This document shows, in pieces, positions 28,568-37,791 of a stretch of 64,000 nt of DNA. The stretch's first letter is position 1; each line of letters starts with the position of its first letter. Source of the DNA: JABDMH01 sp965223025 (GTDB taxonomy: Bacteria; Bacteroidota; Bacteroidia; Chitinophagales; Saprospiraceae). The notes beneath the pieces were generated by a model. That model was not told the DNA's origin. It was given only the letters and a program-made list of their open reading frames with translations, and searched no databases. The position numbers were made by a program, and so were the translations under genes. The stretch spans positions 62,001 through 126,000 of the forward strand of contig CBDCVP010000023.1 in assembly GCA_965223025.1 (NCBI GenBank), in the 5' to 3' direction.

Positions 28568-30844
28568 ATGAAAAATCGGGTAATATCCAAAGTCCTCGTA
28601 GTACTGCTCCTTGTGACACTATCAGTCGGAGGAAAGTTGGCTGAGTCCAGGCTTTACCTCAATGATCCGGTCGATTATGTCAATCCCTACATGGGCAATA
28701 TTAGTCATTTATTGGTGCCCACATTTCCCACCATTCATCTGCCCAATAGCATGCTGCGGGTTTATCCTGAGCGAAGGGATTTTACGGGAGACCGATTGCA
28801 CGGATTGCCCATTATCGTGACCAGCCATAGGGGAAGCTCGGCGTTTAATCTCAGTCCATATCAAGGCCCCGAGAAGGAGATCAGATCTGTGATCGAGTTT
28901 AGCTATGACCAAGAAGAACTGACTCCCCACTCATATGCAGTCTATTTAGATGAGCAGCAGACAGATGTGAACTTTGGGTTGTCCACTCAATCTGCGATGT
29001 ATGAGATCGATTTCAGAAGCGATGACGAAGTTGCCCTCATTGTCAACTCCCGAAATGGAGCTTTGAGATGGGATGGTGCTGCAGTTTCTGGTTTCCAGAT
29101 CATTGAAAACGACACTCGCGTTTACCTGCATTTGGTACCAGAAGAAAGGCCCGAGCGTATTTCAGTACTCCAAGAAGATGAGTTAATCAAGGGAGTCCGC
29201 ACTGAGGGCAAAGATGCTTGCCTGGTGCTGCAATACCCACGTGGCACCAGGAAACTACATGTCCGCTATGGCATTTCTTTTATCGATGAGATGCAGGCTG
29301 CAAGCAATCTTAAAAGGGAAGTATTGGGTAAAGATGTGGCATCTCTGCAATCAGAGGCACGTGACATCTGGAATAGGGCTTTGAGCCGATTGGAGGTCGC
29401 AGGAGGATCCACAGATGATAAGACGGTTTTATATACCTCGTTGTATCGGTGTTACGAGCGTCCCGTCAGTCTATCGGAAGAGGGTCGATATTACAGTGCT
29501 TTTGATGGAAAAGTTCATGAAGATCATGGCAGATCATTTTATACAGATGACTGGATTTGGGATTCCTACCGGGCTCACCATCCACTGCGTGTTTTGATTG
29601 ATCCGAAAAGGGAAGAGGACATCATCCATTCATTCGTGACTATGGCCGAGCAAATGGATAGTTTCTGGATGCCTACCTTCCCTGAGGTCACTGGTGATAG
29701 CCGAAGAATGAACTCCAACCATGGGGTGGCCTCCGTCATCGATGCGTATCGAAAAGGACTGAGGAGATTTGAGCTAGAAAAGGCCTATCAGGCCTGCAAA
29801 GAGGGGATCTTGGAAAAGACCTTAGCACCCTGGTCGGGCATGCCTGCTGGAGAAATCGATGATTTCTATAAGGAAAATGGATATTTTCCGGCTCTTCGTG
29901 AAGGTGAAGAAGAGACCATCCCAGAAGTTCATCATTTCGAAAGTCGTCAGCCAGTGGCTGTGACTTTAGGAACCTCTTATGATGAATGGTGCCTAGCACA
30001 AATAGCCCAAGAACTAGGGAAAGACCGGGAGTATATCCAGTTTTTTAATAATTCCCTCAATTACCGAAATCTGTTTCACCCAGTGACTCATTTCTTCCAT
30101 CCCAAAGACAAAGAAGGAAGATTTATCGAGCCTTTTGACTACAAATTTTCCGGGGGAATGGGCGCAAGAAAGTTTTATGGGGAGAACAATGCTTGGACAT
30201 ACCGTTGGGACGTCCAACATAATATTGCAGATCTTATCAATCTGATGGGCGGCAGAGAATCCTTTATTGAGCATTTAGAGACCATGTTTTCAGAACCTCT
30301 TGGCAGAAGTAAATATGCCTTTTATGCTCAGTTGCCTGACCAAACTGGAAATGTGGGCCAGTTTTCCATGGCCAATGAACCTTCCCTGCATATTCCCTAT
30401 TTGTATAATTATGCCGGCCAACCATGGAAGACCCAAAAACGGATTCGAACTTTGCTCACCCAATGGTTTAGGAACGATCTGATGGGTATACCTGGAGATG
30501 AAGATGGCGGCGGAATGTCGGCCTTTGTCGTGTTTTCGCAGCTGGGATTTTATCCTGTGACACCCGGTATGCCAATCTACAATATTGGAAGTCCCGTATT
30601 TGAAAGAGCCACAGTGCATTTGCAGAACAACAAGACGTTTGTCATCGTTGTCGAAAATTATGCACCTGAAAACAAATACGTCCAGTCCGCAACATTGAAT
30701 GGAAAGGAGTGGAATAAGCCCTGGTTCTCGCATGAAGACATCAAGAATGGAGGTACGCTGGTCCTGACTATGGGATTGAAAGCAAACAAAAGCTGGGGTG
30801 CTGCAGCGGAGGCCGCACCACCATCGGCGGTTATTCATAATTAA
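28568..30844 (+). CDS. GH92 family alpha-mannosidase-like protein
   Basis: 758 residues, normal GH92 length. Signal peptide (VLVVLLLVTLSVGGKLA), then an N-terminal beta-sandwich from about 35 starting DYVNPYMGN, then the (alpha/alpha)6 catalytic domain with FYTDDWIWDSYRAHHPL, GENNAWTYRWDVQHN, GMGARKFYGENN and GDEDGGGMSAFVVFSQLG, the last containing the conserved acidic residues. GH92 enzymes are calcium-dependent exo-alpha-mannosidases. The N-terminal motif departs from the usual VNPxIGT...PGA..PFG pattern (here VPTFPTIHLPNS), so linkage specificity may be different. It is followed after six bases by a sulfatase gene, clearly an operon; substrate is probably a sulfated mannose-containing glycan. 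Confidence 0.88.
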   Translation: MKNRVISKVLVVLLLVTLSVGGKLAESRLYLNDPVDYVNPYMGNISHLLVPTFPTIHLPNSMLRVYPERRDFTGDRLHGLPIIVTSHRGSSAFNLSPYQGPEKEIRSVIEFSYDQEELTPHSYAVYLDEQQTDVNFGLSTQSAMYEIDFRSDDEVALIVNSRNGALRWDGAAVSGFQIIENDTRVYLHLVPEERPERISVLQEDELIKGVRTEGKDACLVLQYPRGTRKLHVRYGISFIDEMQAASNLKREVLGKDVASLQSEARDIWNRALSRLEVAGGSTDDKTVLYTSLYRCYERPVSLSEEGRYYSAFDGKVHEDHGRSFYTDDWIWDSYRAHHPLRVLIDPKREEDIIHSFVTMAEQMDSFWMPTFPEVTGDSRRMNSNHGVASVIDAYRKGLRRFELEKAYQACKEGILEKTLAPWSGMPAGEIDDFYKENGYFPALREGEEETIPEVHHFESRQPVAVTLGTSYDEWCLAQIAQELGKDREYIQFFNNSLNYRNLFHPVTHFFHPKDKEGRFIEPFDYKFSGGMGARKFYGENNAWTYRWDVQHNIADLINLMGGRESFIEHLETMFSEPLGRSKYAFYAQLPDQTGNVGQFSMANEPSLHIPYLYNYAGQPWKTQKRIRTLLTQWFRNDLMGIPGDEDGGGMSAFVVFSQLGFYPVTPGMPIYNIGSPVFERATVHLQNNKTFVIVVENYAPENKYVQSATLNGKEWNKPWFSHEDIKNGGTLVLTMGLKANKSWGAAAEAAPPSAVIHN

Positions 30845-30850
30845 GATAGT

Positions 30851-32233
30851 ATGTTGAAGATCTTTTTAACCATCACACTTATGTCCGTGCTGTCTGGATG
30901 TGTGGGCATCAATACTAAGACCAACAATAGCGCTGTTAGCCAACATAAAAATGTGCTGTTTATTGTAGTCGATGATCTGACAAAGACCTTGGGATGCTAT
31001 GATCATCCGAAGGTGAGGACTCCCAATGTAGATAGGTTGGCCAGTATGGGTATCCAGTTTGATCATGCATACTGCAATTATGCAGTTTGCAATCCGAGCC
31101 GCTCCTCATTTCTTACTGGATTGAGACCAGAGACCACGACAATTCTGGATAATAGGAAACCGCTGCAATCAGTGATCGGCGACTGGATTACACTGCCTGC
31201 CTTGTTTCGGCAAAATGGATACTACACCATGAGCTTGGGTAAGATTTTTCATACCCCGCAAGAGAAGCACAATGATTTTAAAGCATGGAATGAAATCCAT
31301 ACTTTTCAAACTACTGATTTAGGCAAGAAGGGTGACCACAGGAACCTTACCGGCGATGCGCTCAAATGGTGCTGGTGGCAGGCTGCAGAAGGGACGGATG
31401 AAGATCAGCGAGATGGTCAAATTGCAGCCAAGGCTGTTGATTTCATCAGAGGTGACCATAATCAACCATTTTTCCTAGCTGTTGGAATTCATAAACCTCA
31501 TGACCCTTTTATCGCACCCAAAAAGTATTTTGACATGTACCCTCTCGAGGATTGTGATCCTCATGTTTTGCCAAAAGACTGGGTGCCACCTTATTCACAT
31601 ACTCTACCAGGGCAGACTAAAGTGTTTAACAAATTTACCGATCAGGATAAGAGGGAATTTCTAAGATCATACTATGCCTGTAGTAGTTTTATGGATGCCC
31701 TGATTGGAAAGTTGCTGCATGCCCTCAAAGAGACTGGTCAGATGGAAAATACACTGATTGTTTTTATGGGTGATCACGGCTACCATCTGGGTGAACATAA
31801 TTGGTGGAATAAAGTCACGCTTTTTGAGCAGGGCACGAGTGCTCCCTTTATAGTAGCTGGGCCCCCTGTGGAAGAAAAAGGTGTTAGGTCGGAAGCAATG
31901 TTCGAGTTCATCGACATATATCCCACGTTAGCTGCCTTATGTGATCTCAAAAACACTCCACGATACCTCGAAGGAAAGAGTTTTGCATCGGTCGTGAAGA
32001 ATCCTTCCCAACCCTTCAGAAATGAGGTTCGAGCCATCATTAATCGTGGTGAAATGTTGGGTAGGACCGTGAAAAATTCCAAATGGCGATACACAGAATG
32101 GGATGAAGGAAAAAAAGGAAGGGAGCTTTATCATCAGATCAATGATCCCTTGGAGTATGAAAACCTGGCTGAGGATCCCCAGTACCAAAGTGTGGTGGCC
32201 CACATGAAGGAATTATTGCGAGGTGATGGCTAG
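30851..32233 (+). CDS. Sulfatase, iduronate-2-sulfatase-like, lipoprotein
   Basis: 460 residues. Lipoprotein leader ending VLSGC (Cys17). Formylglycine site CNPSR at Cys80; metal site FIVVDDLTKTLGCY and MGDHGYHLGEHNWWNK; GIHKPHDPF provides the conserved His. The wording is that of the iduronate-2-sulfatase-like S1 group (S1_7 type), which in Bacteroidota acts on various sulfated sugars, so iduronate is not implied. It starts six bases after the GH92 stop and is followed 15 bases later by a GH71/GH99-like gene, so the three form an operon. Confidence 0.9.
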   Translation: MLKIFLTITLMSVLSGCVGINTKTNNSAVSQHKNVLFIVVDDLTKTLGCYDHPKVRTPNVDRLASMGIQFDHAYCNYAVCNPSRSSFLTGLRPETTTILDNRKPLQSVIGDWITLPALFRQNGYYTMSLGKIFHTPQEKHNDFKAWNEIHTFQTTDLGKKGDHRNLTGDALKWCWWQAAEGTDEDQRDGQIAAKAVDFIRGDHNQPFFLAVGIHKPHDPFIAPKKYFDMYPLEDCDPHVLPKDWVPPYSHTLPGQTKVFNKFTDQDKREFLRSYYACSSFMDALIGKLLHALKETGQMENTLIVFMGDHGYHLGEHNWWNKVTLFEQGTSAPFIVAGPPVEEKGVRSEAMFEFIDIYPTLAALCDLKNTPRYLEGKSFASVVKNPSQPFRNEVRAIINRGEMLGRTVKNSKWRYTEWDEGKKGRELYHQINDPLEYENLAEDPQYQSVVAHMKELLRGDG

Positions 32234-32248
32234 AATTATTCAAATAGG

Positions 32249-33709
32249 ATGAATGTGAAAAGTCTAATACTGCGGAGCTTACTTCGAAAAGGTTGCGAAA
32301 TCAAGAGTGTCCATGTCAACAATCTTGCGATTTTTCTCGATCGGTTGATGCGTTGGCATTTCCCGATCTCGAAAAAGTGGAAATCTTACCCAAATTTGTT
32401 TCATTTTAAGAGATTGGCGCTATCAAGAGCTTGCACCGTGGCGCTCGTTGTGTTTTTTATAACCCAAATGAATGCACAAAACAAGCATACAAAGGGCAGC
32501 CAGTATCCGAGCTATCATGGATTGGTGATGGCGGGCTATCAGGGATGGTTTAGGGCGCCCGGAGATGGGTCCGGCACCCAATGGGGGCATTATGGGCGAG
32601 ATGGAAAGTTTGACAAAGATCACAATACCATCGACTTCTGGCCTGATGTAAGTGACTATGAAAAAACTTATGAAACGGATTTTAAGTATCCAGATGGTCG
32701 CCCCGCAAAAGTCTTCAGTTCCTTGGATAAGAGTACTACGGACCTGCATTTTAAATGGATGGAAGAATATGGTGTGGATGGTGTTTTCATGCAGCGATTT
32801 TTCAATGTGGCCAGGAGATATGATGATCCAAACAAATCCCAAGATGTCATCCTCAGAAATGCGCTGGATGCCTCCGTGCACTATGGTCGGGCCATTGGGG
32901 TCATGTACGACTTGTCCGGATTAAGGGCGGATGGGGAGGACTGTTCGGCCGTTATCGAGGATTGGAAACGCCTGGTGGATAGCATGAAGGTCACCAGCAG
33001 AGGACAAAACCAAACATATCTGTACCACCATGGCAAACCCTTAGTCACTATCTGGGGGCTGGGTTTTCCCGATCGACCATACAATATTAGGGAGATTGGG
33101 ATCAACCGTCTCATTGAGTTTCTCAAGCATGATCCGGAGTATGGTGGTTGTGCAGTTATGCTGGGTGTGCCAACTTACTTCCGTGATCTCAATAAGGACT
33201 GCAATCCTGATCCTTACCTACATGATTTGATCAGATCTGCTGATATTGTCTTGCCCTGGATGGTACAACGCTTTACACCCCTGTTGCATAAGGATGAGGT
33301 GAGGTATCGCGATCATGTGATGGAGGATATTGCCTGGTGCAGGCAAAACGAGGTCGATTACGTACCGATCGTCTATCCAGGATTTAGTTGGCATAACCTT
33401 TCCAAAGACCGCCCTGGGCTGGCCAGACATACCACCTATGGGGCCATTCCAAGGTTGGGTGGCAAGTTTTACTGGGACTTAATCTACAATGCCATTCTTG
33501 CAGGTGCCCAGATGTTGTATGTGGGCATGTATGACGAGGTGGATGAAGGTACGGCCATTATCAAGATTTCAGATAACCCTCCCAATAGTGCCGATGCATA
33601 TTTTGTGGGGAATGATGGGGTCGATTCCGATCATTATCTGTTTCTTACAGGTATGGCAGGACAGATGTTACGGCGAGAGATACCACTTTCCAAAAAAATG
33701 CCTGAATGA
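32249..33709 (+). CDS. GH71/GH99-like glycoside hydrolase
   Basis: 486 residues from ATG 32249. The catalytic TIM barrel begins about residue 88 (GLVMAGYQGWFRAPGDG) and includes MEEYGVDGVFMQRFF, NGRAIGVMYD-like YGRAIGVMYDLSG, NQTYLYHHGKPLVTIWG, and ILAGAQMLYVGMYDEVDEGTAI with two acidic candidates. This is the bacterial GH71/GH99-like family; GH99 proper are endo-alpha-mannosidases/mannanases, while other members are loosely named xylosidase. The first ~75 residues before the hydrophobic signal (ACTVALVVFFITQMNAQ) are long and basic, so the real start may be the internal ATG at 32348 or a TTG nearer the signal. Third gene of the GH92 operon. Confidence 0.82.
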   Translation: MNVKSLILRSLLRKGCEIKSVHVNNLAIFLDRLMRWHFPISKKWKSYPNLFHFKRLALSRACTVALVVFFITQMNAQNKHTKGSQYPSYHGLVMAGYQGWFRAPGDGSGTQWGHYGRDGKFDKDHNTIDFWPDVSDYEKTYETDFKYPDGRPAKVFSSLDKSTTDLHFKWMEEYGVDGVFMQRFFNVARRYDDPNKSQDVILRNALDASVHYGRAIGVMYDLSGLRADGEDCSAVIEDWKRLVDSMKVTSRGQNQTYLYHHGKPLVTIWGLGFPDRPYNIREIGINRLIEFLKHDPEYGGCAVMLGVPTYFRDLNKDCNPDPYLHDLIRSADIVLPWMVQRFTPLLHKDEVRYRDHVMEDIAWCRQNEVDYVPIVYPGFSWHNLSKDRPGLARHTTYGAIPRLGGKFYWDLIYNAILAGAQMLYVGMYDEVDEGTAIIKISDNPPNSADAYFVGNDGVDSDHYLFLTGMAGQMLRREIPLSKKMPE

Positions 33710-33796
33710 GTAATAAAATTTTTGAACAGATCGCTGAGGGGTAGTGGTAGTATTTTTTTGATCATAAGTACTGAATCGTATAACTAAAAATAGATT

Positions 33797-34819
33797 ATGG
33801 AAAACCGAAGATCATTTATAAAAAAAGCGAGTACTGTCGCGGCCCTGGGTCTAATGACAGATTGGGCTTGCACTACACTGAAAGTCGATAGGATTGGCGA
33901 AATCTTGCCGCAAAGGCGACTGATTAGAAATGGAGAGAAAGTAACTGCCTTTTGTTTAGGTGGGTACCACTTGGGATTTACAGAAAACCCCAAAGAAGCC
34001 GAAAAAATGATCGAACGATCGATGGAACTGGGAGTTCGTTTTTTCGATAATGCCAGGAGGTACCACGATGGGCGTGCCGAAGAATACATGGGACGATTCT
34101 TAACTCCAAAATATCGAGATGAGATCTTTCTGATGTCCAAGGCACCTGCTAAAACTGGCCCAGGTGTAACAAAGCAGTTGGAAGAAACCTTGACAGCGCT
34201 AAAGACAGACCATCTGGATCTATGGCAGATCCATACTTTGACCACACCCGAAGATGTGGATAACCGCTTAAGAGATGGTGTCCTGGACGTTTTTCTTGAG
34301 GCAAAAGAGAAAGGCAAAACAAGGTATATTGGTTTCACCGGTCATCAAAACCCCAAGACCCACCTGTATTTTCTGGAAAAATTGGATGAGTTGGGAATAG
34401 AGTTGGATACCTGTCAGATGCCTCTTAATGTCTGTGACCCCTCCTTCGAATCATTTCAACATCGCCTACTACCAGTGCTTCTAGAGAAGGAATATGGAGT
34501 GATAGCTATGAAGACTATGGCGGGAGGTAGCATGATGGGGGGCAGGATCGACACCACGCCAGAAGATATCAGAACTAAAGACATCCCTGATGTGATCAGT
34601 GAAACAGCATTAACTCACGCAAATCTTCATCAATATGTGTATTCATTGCCCGTATCCTCTCTGTGCAGTGGCTGTAGGTTTACCTACGAACTGGAAGAAA
34701 ATGTAAAGGTTCTGCAGAATTTAAAGAAACTCTCGGAATCAGACATGGAGATATTGGTGAAGCATGCAGCGCCCTATGCCGGACTCATAGTAGAAAATTA
34801 CAAGCGAGTCTTCACCTAG
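33797..34819 (+). CDS. Aldo/keto reductase, Tat-exported
   Basis: 340 residues. Twin-arginine leader NRRSFIKKASTVAALG. The AKR barrel shows the catalytic set: Asp in RFFDNARRYHDG, Tyr in the same loop, Lys in FLMSKAP and His in GFTGHQNP; DLWQIHTL is typical too. A C-terminal CSGC pair (SSLCSGCRFTYELEE) matches the short cysteine tail common in this AKR subgroup, which in related proteins binds iron-sulfur. Reduces or oxidises sugar carbonyls with bound NADP(H). Follows the GH71/GH99-like gene by 87 bases; may process released sugars in the periplasm. Confidence 0.88.
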   Translation: MENRRSFIKKASTVAALGLMTDWACTTLKVDRIGEILPQRRLIRNGEKVTAFCLGGYHLGFTENPKEAEKMIERSMELGVRFFDNARRYHDGRAEEYMGRFLTPKYRDEIFLMSKAPAKTGPGVTKQLEETLTALKTDHLDLWQIHTLTTPEDVDNRLRDGVLDVFLEAKEKGKTRYIGFTGHQNPKTHLYFLEKLDELGIELDTCQMPLNVCDPSFESFQHRLLPVLLEKEYGVIAMKTMAGGSMMGGRIDTTPEDIRTKDIPDVISETALTHANLHQYVYSLPVSSLCSGCRFTYELEENVKVLQNLKKLSESDMEILVKHAAPYAGLIVENYKRVFT

Positions 34820-35094
34820 CGTCGGTTGGGAGAACATTAATGGATAAGTTTAATGGATTCAGTTAGTGATAGAAGAGCTGATGGTATATTGACGACCTAC
34901 CATTGGTCTGATGAAAGAAAAAAACAGCCCGAAGATTACTTATTACTGATAGTTGGTCAATTGGATCGAGTATGGTAAATGAGAATTCGAATTACTCTGG
35001 GTATTTAGCGTAGAAACTCGCTTTCTGTTTTGGGTGCTATTTATGTTCCGCATTTACTTTTTATGATTTACTCGTCGTCATCTTACATGCTATT

Positions 35095-36309
35095 ATGAAG
35101 CACAATACTTGGGTACTATTTTTTCTATCGATTGGCTTGATGATTGGCCCAGTGGTGTCAGCTACAGGCCAAAGTTCGACAGATGTTTTACCGGGAGAAG
35201 GAGGCAATCCATTTGCACTTTCTGATGACCAGGTCAATTGGATGAAGAGCGCTACCTTGGAGCAATTAAAGGGATGTCGGGTTCGAGGCTACGATGGCAC
35301 CATGCTTCATACTCCCGACGGTGTGGGAAATTACAAGGCACTGTGGACTAGAGATACCTACTACATGGTGGAGTATGCTGGGGACTTATTGGACCCCCAG
35401 GAGATGAAGGCATCCATTCAATATCTATTGAGGGGGCAGAGAGAAGATGGGTGTATGCCAGATCGTGTCAATGCAGCGGGGGAGGCGATATATAGTCCCG
35501 GAGCCCCTGGTAGACCTTTAGCTGACCATGCATTAGACAATGGTCCTTTTATGGCAATGTTGGTTTGTGCGTATGTAAATCAAAATGAGGATCAGACCCT
35601 TTTCAGAGAGCTAGAACCCAAATTGCGGAGAGGTCTCGATCATACATCGGTAAGAGAAAGTGGATTGGTGTATAATAATCCTGAAGATCCGCAATGTGTC
35701 TATGGATTTACAGATATCGTCAAGAAGACAGGTAACCTTCTTTTCTCCTCGCTACTCTATTACAAGGCCAATCTAGACATGCATCAATTGTGTCGAAAAT
35801 ATCAGTGTGGCAATGTTGATGTTTATCAAAGGCGTTTCGAGTACGTTCGGCAAAGCATTGACAAACTGTGGTGTGAAGAAGCGGGCATGTACTGGGCTGC
35901 AGACAAGGACTGCAAGCAGCTGGATATTTGGGGGAGTGCTTATGCAGCCTATGTTGGGATTACCAATGAGGAGAAAGCCGATAAGATCTCCCATTATCTG
36001 GTAGACCACTATGATGAAATCATGAGAAAGGGGCAGCTGAGACATCTCGCCGGTCGAGAGGAGGGCTGGGACCAACTATTCATTGAATGCAAGGAGGGAC
36101 AGTATCAAAACGGTGCCTATTGGGCCACACCGCTTGCCTGGGTGATACCTGTGCTTGCACGAAATAGCAAGGATTTAGCTAGAAAAACGTTGGAGACCGT
36201 CATCAGTGATTTTAAAGAAAATGGCATCAATGAATGCATTAACGAAGGGTATGTGAAGGTGCCTAATTATGTAGTGAGTGCCACGAATGTGTATGGCCTC
36301 ACTCGCTGA
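35095..36309 (+). CDS. Six-hairpin glycosidase-like protein
   Basis: 404 residues. Signal peptide (WVLFFLSIGLMIGPVVSATGQ). An (alpha/alpha)6 fold is suggested by regular helix pairs and by the motif NYKALWTRDTYYMVEYAGD near residue 80-95, where the W-T-R-D is shared with GH37, GH63, GH78 and glycogen-debranching type enzymes; GREEGWDQLFIECKEGQYQ and NGAYWATPLAWVIPVLA later are also typical. I cannot fix a GH family. Exported enzyme, probably acting on oligosaccharides released by its neighbours. Separated from the upstream AKR gene by 275 bases and from the following sulfatase by 58 bases. Confidence 0.75.
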   Translation: MKHNTWVLFFLSIGLMIGPVVSATGQSSTDVLPGEGGNPFALSDDQVNWMKSATLEQLKGCRVRGYDGTMLHTPDGVGNYKALWTRDTYYMVEYAGDLLDPQEMKASIQYLLRGQREDGCMPDRVNAAGEAIYSPGAPGRPLADHALDNGPFMAMLVCAYVNQNEDQTLFRELEPKLRRGLDHTSVRESGLVYNNPEDPQCVYGFTDIVKKTGNLLFSSLLYYKANLDMHQLCRKYQCGNVDVYQRRFEYVRQSIDKLWCEEAGMYWAADKDCKQLDIWGSAYAAYVGITNEEKADKISHYLVDHYDEIMRKGQLRHLAGREEGWDQLFIECKEGQYQNGAYWATPLAWVIPVLARNSKDLARKTLETVISDFKENGINECINEGYVKVPNYVVSATNVYGLTR

Positions 36310-36367
36310 ATACTTATTTGAATTTCCTTAGACTAGGTTAATTGGGTAAGCGTAATCTAAACTTATT

Positions 36368-37768
36368 ATGAGGCATATTTTTTTTCTCTCTCTTACTCTT
36401 ATTGCCAGCATGGGCTGGAGTCACTGCAGCTCAACGGCTGGGGGCACCTCCTTTGACCACCCTCGACCAAATGTTATCTTCATTTTGGCGGATGATTTGG
36501 GTGCTGGAGACTTAGGCTGCACTGGACACCCCTATGCGGCAACGCCAAATTTGGACAAGCTAGCCGAACGTGGGATTCGATTCGATAGAGCCTACATGGC
36601 AGCCGCATGGTGTGCACCAAGTCGCTATGGCCTCATGAGTGGTCAATATCCTGCCCGTGATTTCGACCAATCGCAAAATCTAAAGCCCGACGAGCCATCG
36701 GTCACCAGCATCTTGCAGCAAGCGGGATATCATACCGCACATTTTGGCAAATGGCATCTCAACAAAGGACTGGAGTACGCGGATTCTCCCGGAGACTTTG
36801 GCATTGATAGTCATTTCACCACCAACAACAATGGCCATGGAAAAACCTGGAGCAAATCTGAACGTTCGCAAGAATACTGGAGGGCAAAAACTACCGATGC
36901 CTATGTTGATATGGCCATTGATTTCATGAGCGTAAATAATCGAGGAGAATCGCCCAAGCCTTTTTATATAAATCTTTGGATCTACCCTACTCACTCATAC
37001 ATCCATCCCACACCAGAGCAGCTGCAGGTTTACAAAGATCTGAAAGTAAGCTATCAAGACTTTAGTGGCCATCAACAGGAATTCCTAAAATTCGTGGCTA
37101 CCTATGGAGACCTTGATCAAGCAATGCAGGCATATTGTGCCGATGTGACAGCCATGGATCAGAGCTTGGGTAGGTTGTTTGATTTTCTTCAAGAAAGTAA
37201 CCTGGCTCAAAATACAATGATTGTGTTTTCAAGTGACAATGGACCCGGCCCTCTGACCAAGCAGGTGGCCACTAGAACCGTGGTTAAAAGGTACAGGGAA
37301 AGACCTGATTTGCTAAATAGTGTGGGATCTGCAGGTGTCTACAGAGACAGGAAATTAAGTCTCCATGAGGGAGGGATCCGAGTGCCATTTATCGTCAGTT
37401 GGCCGCAACAGCTGAAGAAAAGTAAAGTAGATACAGAAACGATTTTTCATGGTGTCGACTGGCTTCCGACCGTAGCATCGATCTGTGGAGCAAAACTTCC
37501 GCCTGGAAAATATGATGGTATGGACCTAAAATCCGCATTCTTGGGTGGTAATATTAGTAGGAATGGACCACTTTATTGGTCTCAGAAAAGTGTGGTCTCC
37601 TGTTTGGAAGGAGATTGGAAAGCCTATGTAACAGAGGATGACCAATTTCAACTATATAATCTAAAAGAAGATCCTTCCCAATTGAGGGATGTGAAGGCAG
37701 ATTACTCCGAAGTAGCGGAGAGGATGGAAGTTGCAATGCGAGATTGGTATGATACGATGCATCGATAA
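36368..37768 (+). CDS. Sulfatase, arylsulfatase-like, exported
   Basis: 466 residues. N-terminal signal (IFFLSLTLIASMGWSHCSS). Formylglycine site CAPSR at Cys82; metal ligands in FILADDLGAGD and VFSSDNGPGP; HFGKWHLNKG. S1 family, related to N-acetylgalactosamine-6/arylsulfatase A types. It ends 23 bases before the next sulfatase gene, so the two are co-transcribed. Cys needs formylglycine conversion by an enzyme encoded elsewhere. Confidence 0.9.
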   Translation: MRHIFFLSLTLIASMGWSHCSSTAGGTSFDHPRPNVIFILADDLGAGDLGCTGHPYAATPNLDKLAERGIRFDRAYMAAAWCAPSRYGLMSGQYPARDFDQSQNLKPDEPSVTSILQQAGYHTAHFGKWHLNKGLEYADSPGDFGIDSHFTTNNNGHGKTWSKSERSQEYWRAKTTDAYVDMAIDFMSVNNRGESPKPFYINLWIYPTHSYIHPTPEQLQVYKDLKVSYQDFSGHQQEFLKFVATYGDLDQAMQAYCADVTAMDQSLGRLFDFLQESNLAQNTMIVFSSDNGPGPLTKQVATRTVVKRYRERPDLLNSVGSAGVYRDRKLSLHEGGIRVPFIVSWPQQLKKSKVDTETIFHGVDWLPTVASICGAKLPPGKYDGMDLKSAFLGGNISRNGPLYWSQKSVVSCLEGDWKAYVTEDDQFQLYNLKEDPSQLRDVKADYSEVAERMEVAMRDWYDTMHR

Positions 37769-37791
37769 CAAGAAGTCATAAATAGAGTGAA

